Positions 22,194 to 32,172 of a stretch of DNA of 64,000 nucleotides are shown in pieces; the stretch's first letter is position 1; every line of letters starts with the position of its first letter. Origin of the DNA: Psychrosphaera aestuarii (GTDB taxonomy: Bacteria > Pseudomonadota > Gammaproteobacteria > Enterobacterales > Alteromonadaceae). The notes beneath the pieces are model-generated. The model saw only the letters and a list, made by a program, of their open reading frames with translations, ran no database searches and was not told where the DNA came from. Both the position numbers and the translations under genes were made by a program. Where the stretch lies: assembly GCF_017948405.1 (NCBI RefSeq), contig NZ_CP072844.1, positions 2,542,001 through 2,606,000 of the forward strand, given 5' to 3'.

Positions 22194-23177
22194 ATGAACC
22201 TGACTTTTGTAAATAGATTCATGATCTTAATCTCGATTTTTTTGCTGATATTGCTATCACCTGCCATTATGGCAAAACAGCTCAGTTTTAATCAGACAGA
22301 TTTGGGCGCTAGCATCAACTTTAAGTATCATTGGTTAGATGAAAATAAAAACGAGCAAACGTTTGATTTTGAGCTCTCTAAACAAAAACTCAGTAATGAA
22401 TTTCGGCACTTTAAGGCATTAAGACCTTCTTTGTTAAGGATGTTTTCGCTTAAGCAATTAAAAATAGCGATAAGTGAATTAAATCCTAAAGAAGGCCAAG
22501 TAAAAATATTACCTAGTAACAACAACAACATTGAGTTTAGCTTACGAAGTCGGGACCCGGAATGGAATCGTAAAACGCAGGAGCACTTGAATAAGGTTTA
22601 TACCGACTCTTTGAAAGTCTATCTAAAAAAAGAATATTATATTGAGTTTGACAACATTGTCGGCACTGGGCAATCAAATAACTTGTACTTTAAACCAGAC
22701 CATCATCGTTTTGTTTTAGAAGGTACCGAAGCTACTCTTCCTATTGTTAATGCACTGAAAGAAAAACTTCCTGGAGTCTCAGCAAGAAAAATGGCCGAGT
22801 TTTTATTGAGTTGGATTCAAACGATTCCATACGATGAGATTGAGGATAGAACAACAAGTAACGGTGCGGGATATTTACCTCCCATTCATGTTATTAGCAA
22901 TAATAAAGGGGATTGCGATAGCAAAGCCACCTTGTTTGCGCATCTAATGAAACAAATTTATCCAAACCTAAGAATGATAATGATTTATCTGCCACAACAT
23001 GCCCTACTTGGGATTAATATGTCAGTTCTATCAGATGATGAAGTTATAGAACTTGATGGTTTAAGTTTTGTGTTGACAGAACCCGTCGGTCCCGCATTAA
23101 TTCCTATCGCAGAAGCGTCTCCAAGTTCTATGCGATATATTGACGCTGGCATTTACCAATTGGAGAAGTTGTACTAA
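22194..23177 (+). CDS. secreted transglutaminase-like protein of unknown role
   Basis: Protein of 327 residues with a signal peptide (hydrophobic 10-26, probable cleavage after I-M-A). The C-terminal half contains a transglutaminase-like core: the Cys in K-G-D-C-D-S-K-A-T-L-F-A-H-L-M, a His in Q-H-A-L-L-G-I and an Asp in E-L-D-G. These match the Cys-His-Asp triad of bacterial transglutaminase-like peptidases or cross-linkers. The first 180 residues are not recognised. It should act in the periplasm. A SD-like AAGGAA precedes the ATG, and the gene follows recN by 36 bp, so read-through is possible. The function is not established. Confidence 0.8.
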   Translation: MNLTFVNRFMILISIFLLILLSPAIMAKQLSFNQTDLGASINFKYHWLDENKNEQTFDFELSKQKLSNEFRHFKALRPSLLRMFSLKQLKIAISELNPKEGQVKILPSNNNNIEFSLRSRDPEWNRKTQEHLNKVYTDSLKVYLKKEYYIEFDNIVGTGQSNNLYFKPDHHRFVLEGTEATLPIVNALKEKLPGVSARKMAEFLLSWIQTIPYDEIEDRTTSNGAGYLPPIHVISNNKGDCDSKATLFAHLMKQIYPNLRMIMIYLPQHALLGINMSVLSDDEVIELDGLSFVLTEPVGPALIPIAEASPSSMRYIDAGIYQLEKLY

Positions 23178-23186
23178 GTCGTATGT

Positions 23187-23218
23187 AACTTTTACACTAT
23201 CATTATTGTATAAAAGTT
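23187..23218. terminator. possible bidirectional terminator
   Basis: Arms AACTTTTA and TAAAAGTT, eight bp, with a 16-base loop, between two converging genes. The stem is A/T-rich and it overlaps the last bases of the hybrid kinase gene, so it is weak evidence. Confidence 0.4.
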
Positions 23219-26200
23219 ATTGCGATATTATTGTATTTATTTCCTTAATTAACCGTTGTAAAGAGTCTTCCCAATTTTTAGTAGCAACTGTAATCATGTC
23301 AGTATCATTGGCTTTTAAAGCAGCTCTAAGCTGCTGAATAACCAGGACACTCTCGCTGGCTCTAATATTAGCCAACATTCCTTCATAGTTGTGTAGCTTA
23401 GAAAATAGCGTAAAAGAATCGAACTCTAAAACGTTAGATTGAAGCATTTTTAATTCATCTAACTTTGACACCTTGAAAAGAGTTAATAACTTCAACATTA
23501 ATCCAAAGTTACCTCCAACCTGTGCCAATAAGTTTTCTTTATCTAACACTTCTGCTGGGTTTGTTTGCTCAACTAGGGCTGGTATAGAAGGCTCTTTAGG
23601 ATTAGCTGTTTTGTCAAACTCCAAGAAGGTTTTTAATGCCTCAATTAAACTACTTCGCTCAATGGGCTTATTAATATGTAACGACATCCCCGCCCTCATA
23701 GAGCGTTGCTTGTCCTCAGGGTAAGTATGTGCAGTCATAGCGATAAGTGGCAATGACTCAAATCGACTTTGAGACCTAACCTTTTTTGCAAAAGTTAATC
23801 CGTCCATTACTGGCATCTGAATATCAACTAGTGCGGCATCATAACGATTACTGTTGACCAACCTTAGTCCTACTAAACCGTTTTCTGCAATATCGTAGGT
23901 TGCTCCAATTGAGTCCAAAATTAAGGCCGTAACCTGTTGATTAACTGTATTATCTTCAACAATGAGTATGTGCCTACCCTCACAAAGCACCGTCTTCTCA
24001 TCAAGCTTATTATCAACTTGCTCGTTACTAACTAATAGTTCGGTACTAAAAGGCATAGATAAGATTGGTCGGTAAGGCAATGAACCCAACATGGACTTTG
24101 TGAAGTTCGATAAGTTAAATACTATCGGTTGGTATTCCACTTTACCTTCCGTGATTGCTTGACGCCAATCTTCAGGAAGCAACTCTAGCAATGCGGGTTG
24201 GCAAATCAATACTGTATTGCCTGCTGCAGCTTCAACACCAGCGTCTGTATCTTGTAATTTAACGACTGTCTGTTGATCGCCATTTAATTTATCTAGAAGA
24301 AAACCTTCCAATTTTGGGTTAGTCGCAAATATAACCCAAGAACGTTTTTTAATTGGTTTATTCTCATATGCTTCCGACAGCTCTAGCGGCAATATAACGT
24401 GAAAACTTGTACCGGTTCCCTCTTCACTTTCTAATCTAACTTCGCCATTCATCATCTCCACCAGCTGAAATACAATCGCTAAGCCAAGTCCTGTACCACC
24501 ATATTGTCGTGTTATTGAAGTATCCGCTTGAGAAAAGGCATCAAATACAATGCGCTGTCTACTGGTAGGGATCCCTATGCCGGTGTCAGAAATACTAAAA
24601 CATAACATTACCTCGTTATCTTTTTGAGTCATCACACGGCCTTTAAAGGTTACACTCCCTTCGTTTGTAAACTTAACCGCATTGTTAATTAAATTAGTTA
24701 ATATTTGGCTGAGGCGGATTTTATCTGCGCGGTAATGCACTGGAAATCCAATAGGCAGATCGATATCTAAAATTAAGCCTTTTTCCATCGCTGCACTTAA
24801 GCTATTGGCGAATGAAACGTCTAATACATCATGTAAATTTACGTCATCGTAGTTTAGCTCGAGCATCCCCGCATTCATTTTAGAGAAATCTAGTATATCG
24901 TTTATAACTTGTAATAGATGTCTTGATGAGGACTCTGCAACACCTAAGTAGGTGCGTTGAAGTGGCGAAGGATCAGTACTCGTTAACAATTCAAGCATTC
25001 CCATTACGGCGTTCATAGGTGTTCGAATCTCATGACTCATGTTTGCAATAAATTCACTTTTTGCTTGGTTAGCCTGTTCCGCGTCTTGCCTAGCTTTTTC
25101 AACTTGTCTAAAGTTTGCTTCTTGTTCAGTTATGTCTCGACCTAAACCTACAGTGCCTAACACTTCACCATCAGCATTTGTGATTGGCGCAACTAACCAA
25201 TTTACATAAACGTCATCGGTATTAATTTTTTGCCATATTTTTGCCGAGAACAACCTTTTCGACTTTAATGCCTGAAAATCAAAATTAGTTAACTTTTCTG
25301 ACGTCTCAGCACTAAAAATATCTTCTACTGTTAAAGTCACCAAGTCACTCTCTACGACACCACAAAGCTTTTCAAACGCTTTGTTACAACCAACAAAACT
25401 ACCGTCTACATTTTTATAGTAAATCATATCGGGCATAGAGTTGATGATGGCGCGGTTTAGAGCAAGGTTTCGATCTTTGGAGATAGTTTGCAACTGTAAT
25501 TCATGCGTACGTTGTAAAATTTTCTCATCAAGCTGTTTGTTTTTTATAACCAACGAATTAAACAGTTTCCTATTATCTTCGTACGACAACGCTATTTTCT
25601 CGAACCACGGCTCCCAACCTTTTGGCTTTTTCACGAACTGATTGCCGTATAAGCTATTTTGCTGTTCAATAAAATTTAAAAAGTTAGATATTGGCTTGGC
25701 GAACATATAAAAGATGAGCAAATAGATTATGGTTAGTCCAACACCGCCAAACATCATTAACTTGATGCCTTCGGTCATTGATAGTCGCCAAACTTCATCA
25801 ATAAACATTTCATTTCTTTTAAAAAAGAATGCGAAATAATTTGAGTGTTCTATATTTTCTATTTTTAAAACATACTCTTGCTCATCGATTGTTGAATACC
25901 GAGCATCACTTTGTTGGCTCAAAAAAATAAGTTCATGCCAAGGCTCTGGGACATAACGAGTTAATAAATAGTTTTGTACATTTGAAGAAGACTCTGTATC
26001 AATTAATATATTAGAGCTAACGACCCGGCCGTTATTTTTTTGCCACAGTACATATTTAGTCTCGCTTGCAATATCAAGCATCAATTCTGACTGATTTAAT
26101 TCGATCACTAGATAAACGGGCTGTTTGTTGGTAACTGGAATGGCAACTAATAAATAGTTTTCCAGTGCATTTCGATTTGCTAAAGGCGGAGTAAAAACCA

Positions 26201-26798
26201 CTTCACTCAATTTACCTTTAGCACTAATTTTATCGCTATTTATATTTAGCCATTCCATTAGAGAAATGGATATATCTTCTTTCTTTGAATGAATTGCTTG
26301 AAAACCATAATTCCCCATATCCGCGATGAGAGAGATTGATTCGATAATTTTACTTCGAGTTAACATCTCTATTGCAGGATAAAAATGACTGGATTCAGTC
26401 ATAACGTAATGCAGTGGCAACGCAGATGTCGATTTTAAAGACTTTGTCATATTCGATGACAATAGTGAGTAATGTTTTACCCTTGCCGCATTGGGATTAA
26501 GTAGTAATGTTTGATTTACAGCGTGGTTGTCGTTGCTATTGTCGTTATAACTCACCTTAGCTCGTAGTTTTAAAGTGTCTACGATAACCGAGCCGGCATT
26601 TGCAAGCTGTTCTTTGGCGAAGGCTATTTTAAATTCAATTCGTTCAAGACTGAGCTCTTCTTCAACAAAGGCAGTTTTTAAATAGTTTTGTTTTTGGCTT
26701 TGATAAAAAGGGTACATGACTACACATACCAAGAAAATAACCAGCAAAATGCTGGTTATTGCAATTTTATCAACTTTACCTTTAATAAAAGGATTCAA
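23217..26798 (-). CDS. hybrid sensor histidine kinase with PAS, receiver and Hpt domains
   Basis: Protein of 1193 residues. It has a membrane segment near residues 13-31, an extracytoplasmic sensor region to about 345, a second membrane segment near 355-375, and a PAS domain (about 455-570). The H-box M-S-H-E-I-R-T-P-M-N has its His near 588, followed by the catalytic ATPase domain (D-T-G-I-G-I, G-T-G-L-G-L). A receiver domain (phospho-acceptor Asp near 991 in V-D-I-Q-M-P-V-M-D-G) and a C-terminal Hpt-like domain (His near 1134 in K-L-H-N-Y-E-G-M-L) complete it. This is the BarA/EvgS-like tripartite phosphorelay layout. The Hpt motif is degenerate: H-N-Y-E-G replaces the usual H-x-L-K-G. The start is TTG with AAAGGT upstream. 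It follows the 3' fragment of the broken phoH gene by 36 bp. The signal and partner are unknown. Confidence 0.9.
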   Translation of the reverse strand: MNPFIKGKVDKIAITSILLVIFLVCVVMYPFYQSQKQNYLKTAFVEEELSLERIEFKIAFAKEQLANAGSVIVDTLKLRAKVSYNDNSNDNHAVNQTLLLNPNAARVKHYSLLSSNMTKSLKSTSALPLHYVMTESSHFYPAIEMLTRSKIIESISLIADMGNYGFQAIHSKKEDISISLMEWLNINSDKISAKGKLSEVVFTPPLANRNALENYLLVAIPVTNKQPVYLVIELNQSELMLDIASETKYVLWQKNNGRVVSSNILIDTESSSNVQNYLLTRYVPEPWHELIFLSQQSDARYSTIDEQEYVLKIENIEHSNYFAFFFKRNEMFIDEVWRLSMTEGIKLMMFGGVGLTIIYLLIFYMFAKPISNFLNFIEQQNSLYGNQFVKKPKGWEPWFEKIALSYEDNRKLFNSLVIKNKQLDEKILQRTHELQLQTISKDRNLALNRAIINSMPDMIYYKNVDGSFVGCNKAFEKLCGVVESDLVTLTVEDIFSAETSEKLTNFDFQALKSKRLFSAKIWQKINTDDVYVNWLVAPITNADGEVLGTVGLGRDITEQEANFRQVEKARQDAEQANQAKSEFIANMSHEIRTPMNAVMGMLELLTSTDPSPLQRTYLGVAESSSRHLLQVINDILDFSKMNAGMLELNYDDVNLHDVLDVSFANSLSAAMEKGLILDIDLPIGFPVHYRADKIRLSQILTNLINNAVKFTNEGSVTFKGRVMTQKDNEVMLCFSISDTGIGIPTSRQRIVFDAFSQADTSITRQYGGTGLGLAIVFQLVEMMNGEVRLESEEGTGTSFHVILPLELSEAYENKPIKKRSWVIFATNPKLEGFLLDKLNGDQQTVVKLQDTDAGVEAAAGNTVLICQPALLELLPEDWRQAITEGKVEYQPIVFNLSNFTKSMLGSLPYRPILSMPFSTELLVSNEQVDNKLDEKTVLCEGRHILIVEDNTVNQQVTALILDSIGATYDIAENGLVGLRLVNSNRYDAALVDIQMPVMDGLTFAKKVRSQSRFESLPLIAMTAHTYPEDKQRSMRAGMSLHINKPIERSSLIEALKTFLEFDKTANPKEPSIPALVEQTNPAEVLDKENLLAQVGGNFGLMLKLLTLFKVSKLDELKMLQSNVLEFDSFTLFSKLHNYEGMLANIRASESVLVIQQLRAALKANDTDMITVATKNWEDSLQRLIKEINTIISQ

Positions 26799-26834
26799 AT
26801 TACTACCTTTTGAAAATCACAAAAGTTTAACTAC

Positions 26835-27269
26835 TTACAAATTCTCCTCAGCAAATTGAGCCAAGCGACTGCGCACAACACCATTTAGGTTTATCGTTGC
26901 ACTCCCTTCGAAGTTTTTAAACCGTTCAACGATATAGGTTAAACCAGAAGTGACTGCAGTTAAATAGTTACTATCAATTTGTGACAAATTACCAGAGCAC
27001 ACTAGTTTGGTGCCTTCTCCACAGCGAGTGATGATTGTCTTTAATTGTGATGCCGTTAGGTTTTGACACTCATCAAGCAACACTACCGCATTTTGAATAC
27101 TGCGACCCCGCATAAAATTCACCGATTTAAACTGAATATTTGCCTTTTCCATTATGTAATTAACGCTTGAACTTGGATTCTCGTCTTGTTTATGAAGCAC
27201 TTCAAGTGAGTCAGTGATCGCGGCTAACCAGGGAGCCATTTTCTCTTCCTCCGTTTTCCTAAGATCCAC
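26835..27269 (-). pseudogene. PIN-PhoH ATPase gene, 3' fragment (separated by the island)
   Basis: The 144 codons encode the last third of a PhoH-type ATPase: T-E-E-E-K-M-A-P-W-L-A-A, then F-M-R-G-R-S-I-Q-N-A-V-V-L-L-D-E-C-Q-N-L-T with Walker B, and the S-G-N-L-S-Q-I-D sensor motif, ending E-E-N-L. The PIN domain and Walker A are missing. They lie at 58759-59763 on the same strand, in the right order, so the two pieces are best read as one gene split by the island. The putative GTG start and the first five codons are not typical of the family and probably come from the junction. The ATG at 27239 could start a shorter product. About 35-40 residues between Walker A and T-E-E-E-K are absent from both fragments. 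Confidence 0.85.
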
Positions 27270-27421
27270 ACCTAGGTTGTCAAAAAGTTAGATAAAAAAT
27301 CATTACTATATTGCAACTTAATCGAAACATAGTTAGTCTCATTCTATTTTAAAACTTAGCCAACCTACCATCAATTTTTTAAAATCCAGCTTATTAATTC
27401 AAGTTATGGCATAAAAAACTA

Positions 27422-28708
27422 CTATTGCAACCTTTGGAAGAACGAATCTGTCCTATCACCTAAGGGTCCAATTTCATTTGGCACTGAATTAAAATCAATT
27501 AAGTTACTTGCGACAATAACTTTCAAGTCTAAATTAGGTACACTTTCACGTACATTAACGATTACTTCATCTAGCTTACTTTTATATTCATCAATACTTG
27601 CTAGTTCCTGACAATATTGCTCGCAGATTAGAAATGCTTTATCAGGAGCTAGCCTTTTCAGTTCATCTATAAATTTAGCTATTTCATCAGAAGAATCAAC
27701 GAAACTAGCTGCACTTAATTTGACTTCTGCGGCTATGAACTCTCCATCAATAACGGCCAACAAATCGACCTCATTTTTGTCATTGTCATCACGATTTTTA
27801 TAAAGGTTAACTTCTGGCAAATAAAAAGACTGTGGGCGACGGAATACATCCATTAGATGATCAATAGCCCATAAAACCGTCAACCCATTTTGCTCTATAA
27901 GTGCAGAAGTAATGAATGGGGCAATTTTGTATCTCCACTCCATATCTATTGGTGTATTATAATTTCGGTCACAAATGGAGCAATGGTTATTCAATTTAAT
28001 TGTGTCCAAAGTCAAACCATTTTCATTACCGCAATATGAGCAACGCCATCTATACTCCTGAAGCAAAACGCCTTGATGAACTAAATACTCTATTGTGTCT
28101 TTTAGATTACTTCTTAAATAATTTTTCGTCTGACCAACGTTGGTAAATCTCATTTGTTCCGTTATGTGGGCAAGGTTGTCTTGATTATTCTGGTCAATCT
28201 TTGATATTAGCTTGTTCAAAGAGAATGAAGCCTTATAATTTTTTATAGATTTACGAACTATTCCACGCCAAAAAGAATTCGTTAAGATCTTGGCTTTAGA
28301 TAGTTCACCATCAAACAATGAAATAACGCCACGATGTTTCTGACCTTTATCAGATAACTCCAAGTCATAATATTTAGGTTTAACCAAATGAGAACGCATG
28401 TCATGTTCAAACCTGAAGCGATGAATATGATCTAACACGAGGCATCGAATTACCTCTTCTTCATCTGGAATTCTTAATGAAACGGATAGGTCATGCTGTG
28501 CTAAACCGTTGAAAGGCTGTTGAGGTGCATCAGGAATCAATGAAATAAAACCATGTTTAGTTATCTTAGCAGGATTACTTGTGAATGCTGTCGTAACTTC
28601 AAGACGACGAGGTAACTTCCAATCATTGAAACCTCCAGCGACTATATAATTCTCTTTAGGTTTTTCTATATGTACGTCTGCTATGCTTTGCCCTAATTTA
28701 AAAATCAA
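27422..28708 (-). CDS. zinc-ribbon PD-(D/E)XK nuclease-like protein, possibly frameshifted at its start
   Basis: Protein of 428 residues in this frame. A zinc ribbon (C223-x2-C226 and C243-x2-C246) precedes a PD-(D/E)XK-like core: E-V-D-L-L-A-V-I (Asp315) and A-E-V-K (Glu328, Lys330), the pattern of restriction-like nucleases. The family is not recognised by name. The TTG start here has no ribosome site. An ATG at 28740 with AAGGA seven bases upstream, right after the resolvase stop, begins M-W-S-D-K-E-S-D-I-D-Y and then meets TGA. One extra base would join it to this frame. So the gene is either damaged by a 1-bp indel or starts at TTG. A defence or element-maintenance role is possible (inference). 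Confidence 0.65.
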   Translation of the reverse strand: MIFKLGQSIADVHIEKPKENYIVAGGFNDWKLPRRLEVTTAFTSNPAKITKHGFISLIPDAPQQPFNGLAQHDLSVSLRIPDEEEVIRCLVLDHIHRFRFEHDMRSHLVKPKYYDLELSDKGQKHRGVISLFDGELSKAKILTNSFWRGIVRKSIKNYKASFSLNKLISKIDQNNQDNLAHITEQMRFTNVGQTKNYLRSNLKDTIEYLVHQGVLLQEYRWRCSYCGNENGLTLDTIKLNNHCSICDRNYNTPIDMEWRYKIAPFITSALIEQNGLTVLWAIDHLMDVFRRPQSFYLPEVNLYKNRDDNDKNEVDLLAVIDGEFIAAEVKLSAASFVDSSDEIAKFIDELKRLAPDKAFLICEQYCQELASIDEYKSKLDEVIVNVRESVPNLDLKVIVASNLIDFNSVPNEIGPLGDRTDSFFQRLQ

Positions 28709-28749
28709 TAATCAATATCAGATTCTTTGTCAGACCACATAGCTTTTCC

Positions 28750-29328
28750 TTACTTTTTATTCTTCTTCGTTCCTATTCTTTCAATGGTGCGGTGAACCGT
28801 AGGGCGACTAACAGAATATTTTTTAGCTAAAGCTGAAATCGAGTCACCATTTAACTTGTCTTTATATAATTCTTTCGCTTGTTTGTCAGATAAAGCTGGC
28901 AATCTTCCCATATGTTTGCCTTTAGCCTTAGCTTCTTCACGGCCTTCTGCTGTTCTTGCTTTTATCAAATCTCGCTCAAGTTGAGCGAATACTCCACACA
29001 GGTTAATCATAGCGGTGGAAAACGGATTATCATTCTTTGTATTGAGTGAACCGTCAATAATGTTTAAACAAGCACCTTTATTATGGATGCTTTCAATAGA
29101 CTCAAGAATAGATTTTAACGACCGTCCCAAACGGTCGAGGCGAGTAACAATAACTTCGTCACCTTCTCTAATAAAATCTATTAGCTCTTTTAATTTTTCT
29201 TCATTTCTAACTGAAGCACCTGACTGCTTTCCTTGAAAAACCTTTTCACAACCAAAGTCAGTCAACTTTGACAGTTGAGCTGCTAAATCTTGTTCATGAG
29301 TTGATACTCGTGCAAAACCAACTTTCAT
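28750..29328 (-). CDS. serine recombinase, resolvase/invertase family
   Basis: Protein of 192 residues from the ATG at 29328. The N-terminal catalytic domain has the nucleophile in F-A-R-V-S-T-H-E-Q (Ser9), and the conserved arginines in T-R-L-D-R-L-G-R-S. The C-terminal part is a helix-turn-helix (A-L-A-K-K-Y-S-V-S-R-P-T-V-H-R-T-I). The size is that of Tn3-type resolvases and DNA invertases, not of large serine integrases, so it is unlikely to have integrated the island alone. A set of inverted repeats just upstream (29345-29436) looks like its res site and would allow autoregulation. An alternative start 12 codons upstream runs into those repeats and is less likely. Its stop is 10 bp before the ATG at 28740. 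Confidence 0.88.
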   Translation of the reverse strand: MKVGFARVSTHEQDLAAQLSKLTDFGCEKVFQGKQSGASVRNEEKLKELIDFIREGDEVIVTRLDRLGRSLKSILESIESIHNKGACLNIIDGSLNTKNDNPFSTAMINLCGVFAQLERDLIKARTAEGREEAKAKGKHMGRLPALSDKQAKELYKDKLNGDSISALAKKYSVSRPTVHRTIERIGTKKNKK

Positions 29329-29344
29329 ATGTACGAAACCTATA

Positions 29345-29436
29345 ACTTTCGTACACCTTACCAACTAAGTGTACGAAAGTCTACAAAAGCACTTTCGTTC
29401 ATGAACGAAAATTAATAGGTACATTCGTACACTTAA
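29345..29436. other. probable res recombination site of the resolvase
   Basis: Three clustered dyads: arms ACTTTCGTACAC / GTGTACGAAAGT at 29345-29356 and 29369-29380 with a 12-base spacer; a perfect 18-bp palindrome TTTCGTTCATGAACGAAA at 29393-29410; and a related GTACATTCGTACAC at 29419-29432. Three subsites next to the recombinase start fit a Tn3-type res site. Confidence 0.75.
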
Positions 29437-29462
29437 TATACTTAAAATGGTTTATATGAAAA

Positions 29463-29816
29463 TTAAATTACTTTTAACACACCGCGATACATTTGCATCT
29501 GACAATGAAATTCATGCTCTCCCGGTGATAAGTTCGATAAGGTAATTTGAGTAATTTCATTTAATTTGAGCTGCTCGCTTATCTCCAATGATGGAATAAG
29601 CATTGTTTCAGCGCAGGGGGATTGATCTTTGCGCATAAACTTCAAGGTGACAGGTTGGCTAGCAGACACCTGAATTGAAGATGGGGAATACACGCCATCT
29701 TTCACTTCAATTAACACTTCACTGTTTTGCACAATTGTTTTGTTAGGCTTGTACAGCCAAAACCACCAAACGATCAGCGCGATTAACATTAAGCCTAATA
29801 AGTTAATTATCATCAT
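29463..29816 (-). CDS. membrane-anchored cupredoxin-like protein
   Basis: Protein of 117 residues. One N-terminal membrane segment (about 4-18) is followed by a cupredoxin-like beta sandwich facing the periplasm. The likely copper ligands are a Cys in S-P-C-A-E-T-M and a C-terminal cluster G-E-H-E-F-H-C-Q-M-Q-M-Y (His, Cys, Met), as in plastocyanin-like proteins. It follows copA by 17 bp and is the last gene of the MerR-copA unit, so it probably accepts copper exported by CopA. It has no other recognised domain. The res site lies just beyond its stop. Confidence 0.8.
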   Translation of the reverse strand: MMIINLLGLMLIALIVWWFWLYKPNKTIVQNSEVLIEVKDGVYSPSSIQVSASQPVTLKFMRKDQSPCAETMLIPSLEISEQLKLNEITQITLSNLSPGEHEFHCQMQMYRGVLKVI

Positions 29817-29833
29817 CGTGCTTCTCCTTAATG

Positions 29834-32164
29834 CTATTTTGCTTTAAACAAGCGAAGTCGATTTGCATTTGACACTACGGTCAATGACGAAAACGCCATT
29901 GCAGCACCTGCAATTACAGGGCTAAGCAGAATGCCAAAGAAGGGATATAGAATCCCCGCAGCAAAAGGAATCCCAGCTACGTTATAGACAAACGCGCCAA
30001 ACAAGTTTTGTTTGATATTTCGTAAAGTGGCTTTGCTTACCGCTATGGCATCAGCAAGGCCGTGAAGTGAGCCACGCATCAGGGTAATATCAGAACTTTC
30101 GATTGCTACATCAGTCCCTGTGCCTACTGCGAAACCAACATCGGCTAATGCAAGTGCAGGCGCATCGTTAATGCCATCTCCTGTCATACCAACAGTTTCG
30201 CCGTTGTCTTGTAGCTCATTAACCTTGTTGGCTTTGTCTTCTGGCAGCACTTCAGCAAAAAACTCACTAATACCCGCTTTTTTGGCAACAGCGGCGGCGG
30301 TTTCCTTGTTATCGCCCGTTAACATGATGACGCGAATCCCATTGGTCTGAAGCCGTTTAATCGCGGAAATTGAGTCTGACTTAATAGGATCTGCAACAGC
30401 AATAATTGCTGCCAGCTCGCCATTAACAGCAAAATACATAGGTGTTTTGGCTTCTTTTGCTAAAGACTGCGCTTGTTCAACAAAGCCAGTAAGGTCAATA
30501 CCTTTTAACTTCATTAGTTTATCGTTTCCGAAAAGCAGGGCTTTATTATTGCAGCTTGCTTCTACACCAAAACCCGTAATAGCGTTAAACGATTCAATTT
30601 TTAGTAACTCAATATCCTGATCTAACGCACTTTCAACAATCGCTTGCGCTAAAGGATGCTCTGAGCCGCTTTCTAAACTTGCTGCAAGCTGTAGTACGTC
30701 TTTTTCGTCAGTAGCTTTTGCTAAAACAATATCGGTTACCTTAGGTGCCCCTTCAGTAATAGTGCCCGTTTTATCTAAAATCATGGCAGTGATTTTAGAG
30801 GCGGTTTGTAACGCTTCTCCGTTTCGAATAAGCACTCCGGCTTCTGCTGCTTTTCCTACTCCGACCATGACAGACATGGGCGTTGCCAAGCCCAAAGCAC
30901 ACGGGCATGCAATAATGAGTACGGTAGTTGCTGATACGATGGCAAAAACAATAGCAGGATCAGGACCAAAGTTAAGCCATGCTAGCGAACTTAATATAGA
31001 GATGATCATGACAACAGGAACGAAATACGCTGAAATAACATCGGCCAAGCGGCCAATCGGTGGTTTTGAATTTTGCGCTCGTTTCACCATATTGATGATT
31101 TGCGCAAGCGCCGTGTCTTTGCCTACGCGTGTCGCTTTAAACAAAATCATGCCTGACTTGTTTAACGTTCCTGCAACAACTTCATCTTCTTCGGCTTTTT
31201 CAACAGGCATAGGTTCGCCCGTAAGCATGGACTCATCAATAGAGGTGTGCCCTTCCAATACCACACCATCGACGGGAATTTTTTCACCCGGTTTTACCTT
31301 CACAATATCGTTAAGTAAAACCTGCTCGATACCAATCTGAACTTCTTTGTTGTCACGAACCACGGTTGCTGTTTTGGCTTGCAAGCCGATAAGACGTTTA
31401 ATGGCCTCAGAGGTTTTGCCTCTGGCTTTTATTTCTAATGCTAGACCTAAATCAATTAAGCCAATGATCATGGCGGTAGCTTCAAAATAAACATGCCGTG
31501 CCATCAATGGAACGGCTTCAGGTGCAAACACGACAACCATCGAATACACCCAAGCTGTACCTGTTCCTAAAGCTATTAGAGTGTCCATATTAGCGGAGTG
31601 GTTTTTAAAGCTTTTCCAAGCACCAACATAAAAATGCTTACCTGAAAAATACATAACACCAAAAGTTAAAATGCCTACAACCAGCCAAGACATGCGTTCA
31701 AGGTTTGTTTCAACCGTCATTTCTCCAACCACAATGCTGTAGATCATCAAAGGAACGCCGAGTGAAAGGGCAATAAACGTATCGCGCATTAGCTTTTTGT
31801 AATATGCCCAATCCGCCGCCTCTTTCTCGTCAAGCGCATCTGTTGCTGAGCTATCATCAATTGGCTTCGCGTTATACCCCACAGACTCAACAGCTTTGAT
31901 CAATTCTTCTGTCTTAGCTGCCCCAGAAACTGTTACAGTCCTATCAGCAAAATTCATTTCCGCACTGACTACACCAAGAGTTGCCTTTAACGCCCCTTCA
32001 ATTTTGCCTACACAGCTAGCACACCCAGCTCCTTCAATGATGAGCTGTTGGTTATGTGATACTTTCTCCAACGTATTCTCCTTACTTTTACACGAAGAGG
32101 ATTGAGCTTTTGCCTGACAGCAACAGCCTGATTCGGTTTCTATATTTGTATTAGTAGTCACCAT
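29834..32164 (-). CDS. copA: copper-exporting P1B-type ATPase
   Basis: Protein of 776 residues. A Cys-rich leader (C14-C15-C16, C25) precedes one HMA domain with G-A-G-C-A-S-C (C48, C51), then eight expected membrane segments. The ion-binding motif is C-P-C in I-I-A-C-P-C-A-L-G (near residue 420), the phosphorylation motif D-K-T-G-T is near 463, and T-G-D-N and [12 protein letters not shown] follow. The C-P-C motif and the MerR neighbour point to Cu(I) or Ag(I) export to the periplasm. The ATG has GGAGG upstream and lies 8 bp after the merR-type gene. The triple Cys leader is an unusual extra metal site. Confidence 0.95.
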   Translation of the reverse strand: MVTTNTNIETESGCCCQAKAQSSSCKSKENTLEKVSHNQQLIIEGAGCASCVGKIEGALKATLGVVSAEMNFADRTVTVSGAAKTEELIKAVESVGYNAKPIDDSSATDALDEKEAADWAYYKKLMRDTFIALSLGVPLMIYSIVVGEMTVETNLERMSWLVVGILTFGVMYFSGKHFYVGAWKSFKNHSANMDTLIALGTGTAWVYSMVVVFAPEAVPLMARHVYFEATAMIIGLIDLGLALEIKARGKTSEAIKRLIGLQAKTATVVRDNKEVQIGIEQVLLNDIVKVKPGEKIPVDGVVLEGHTSIDESMLTGEPMPVEKAEEDEVVAGTLNKSGMILFKATRVGKDTALAQIINMVKRAQNSKPPIGRLADVISAYFVPVVMIISILSSLAWLNFGPDPAIVFAIVSATTVLIIACPCALGLATPMSVMVGVGKAAEAGVLIRNGEALQTASKITAMILDKTGTITEGAPKVTDIVLAKATDEKDVLQLAASLESGSEHPLAQAIVESALDQDIELLKIESFNAITGFGVEASCNNKALLFGNDKLMKLKGIDLTGFVEQAQSLAKEAKTPMYFAVNGELAAIIAVADPIKSDSISAIKRLQTNGIRVIMLTGDNKETAAAVAKKAGISEFFAEVLPEDKANKVNELQDNGETVGMTGDGINDAPALALADVGFAVGTGTDVAIESSDITLMRGSLHGLADAIAVSKATLRNIKQNLFGAFVYNVAGIPFAAGILYPFFGILLSPVIAGAAMAFSSLTVVSNANRLRLFKAK

Positions 32165-32172
32165 TTTTCCTC

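Noticed and set aside
30762..31340. 192-codon plus-strand reading frame inside copA
   Set aside because: It is the shadow of the copA gene on the other strand; copA has all motifs of the family.
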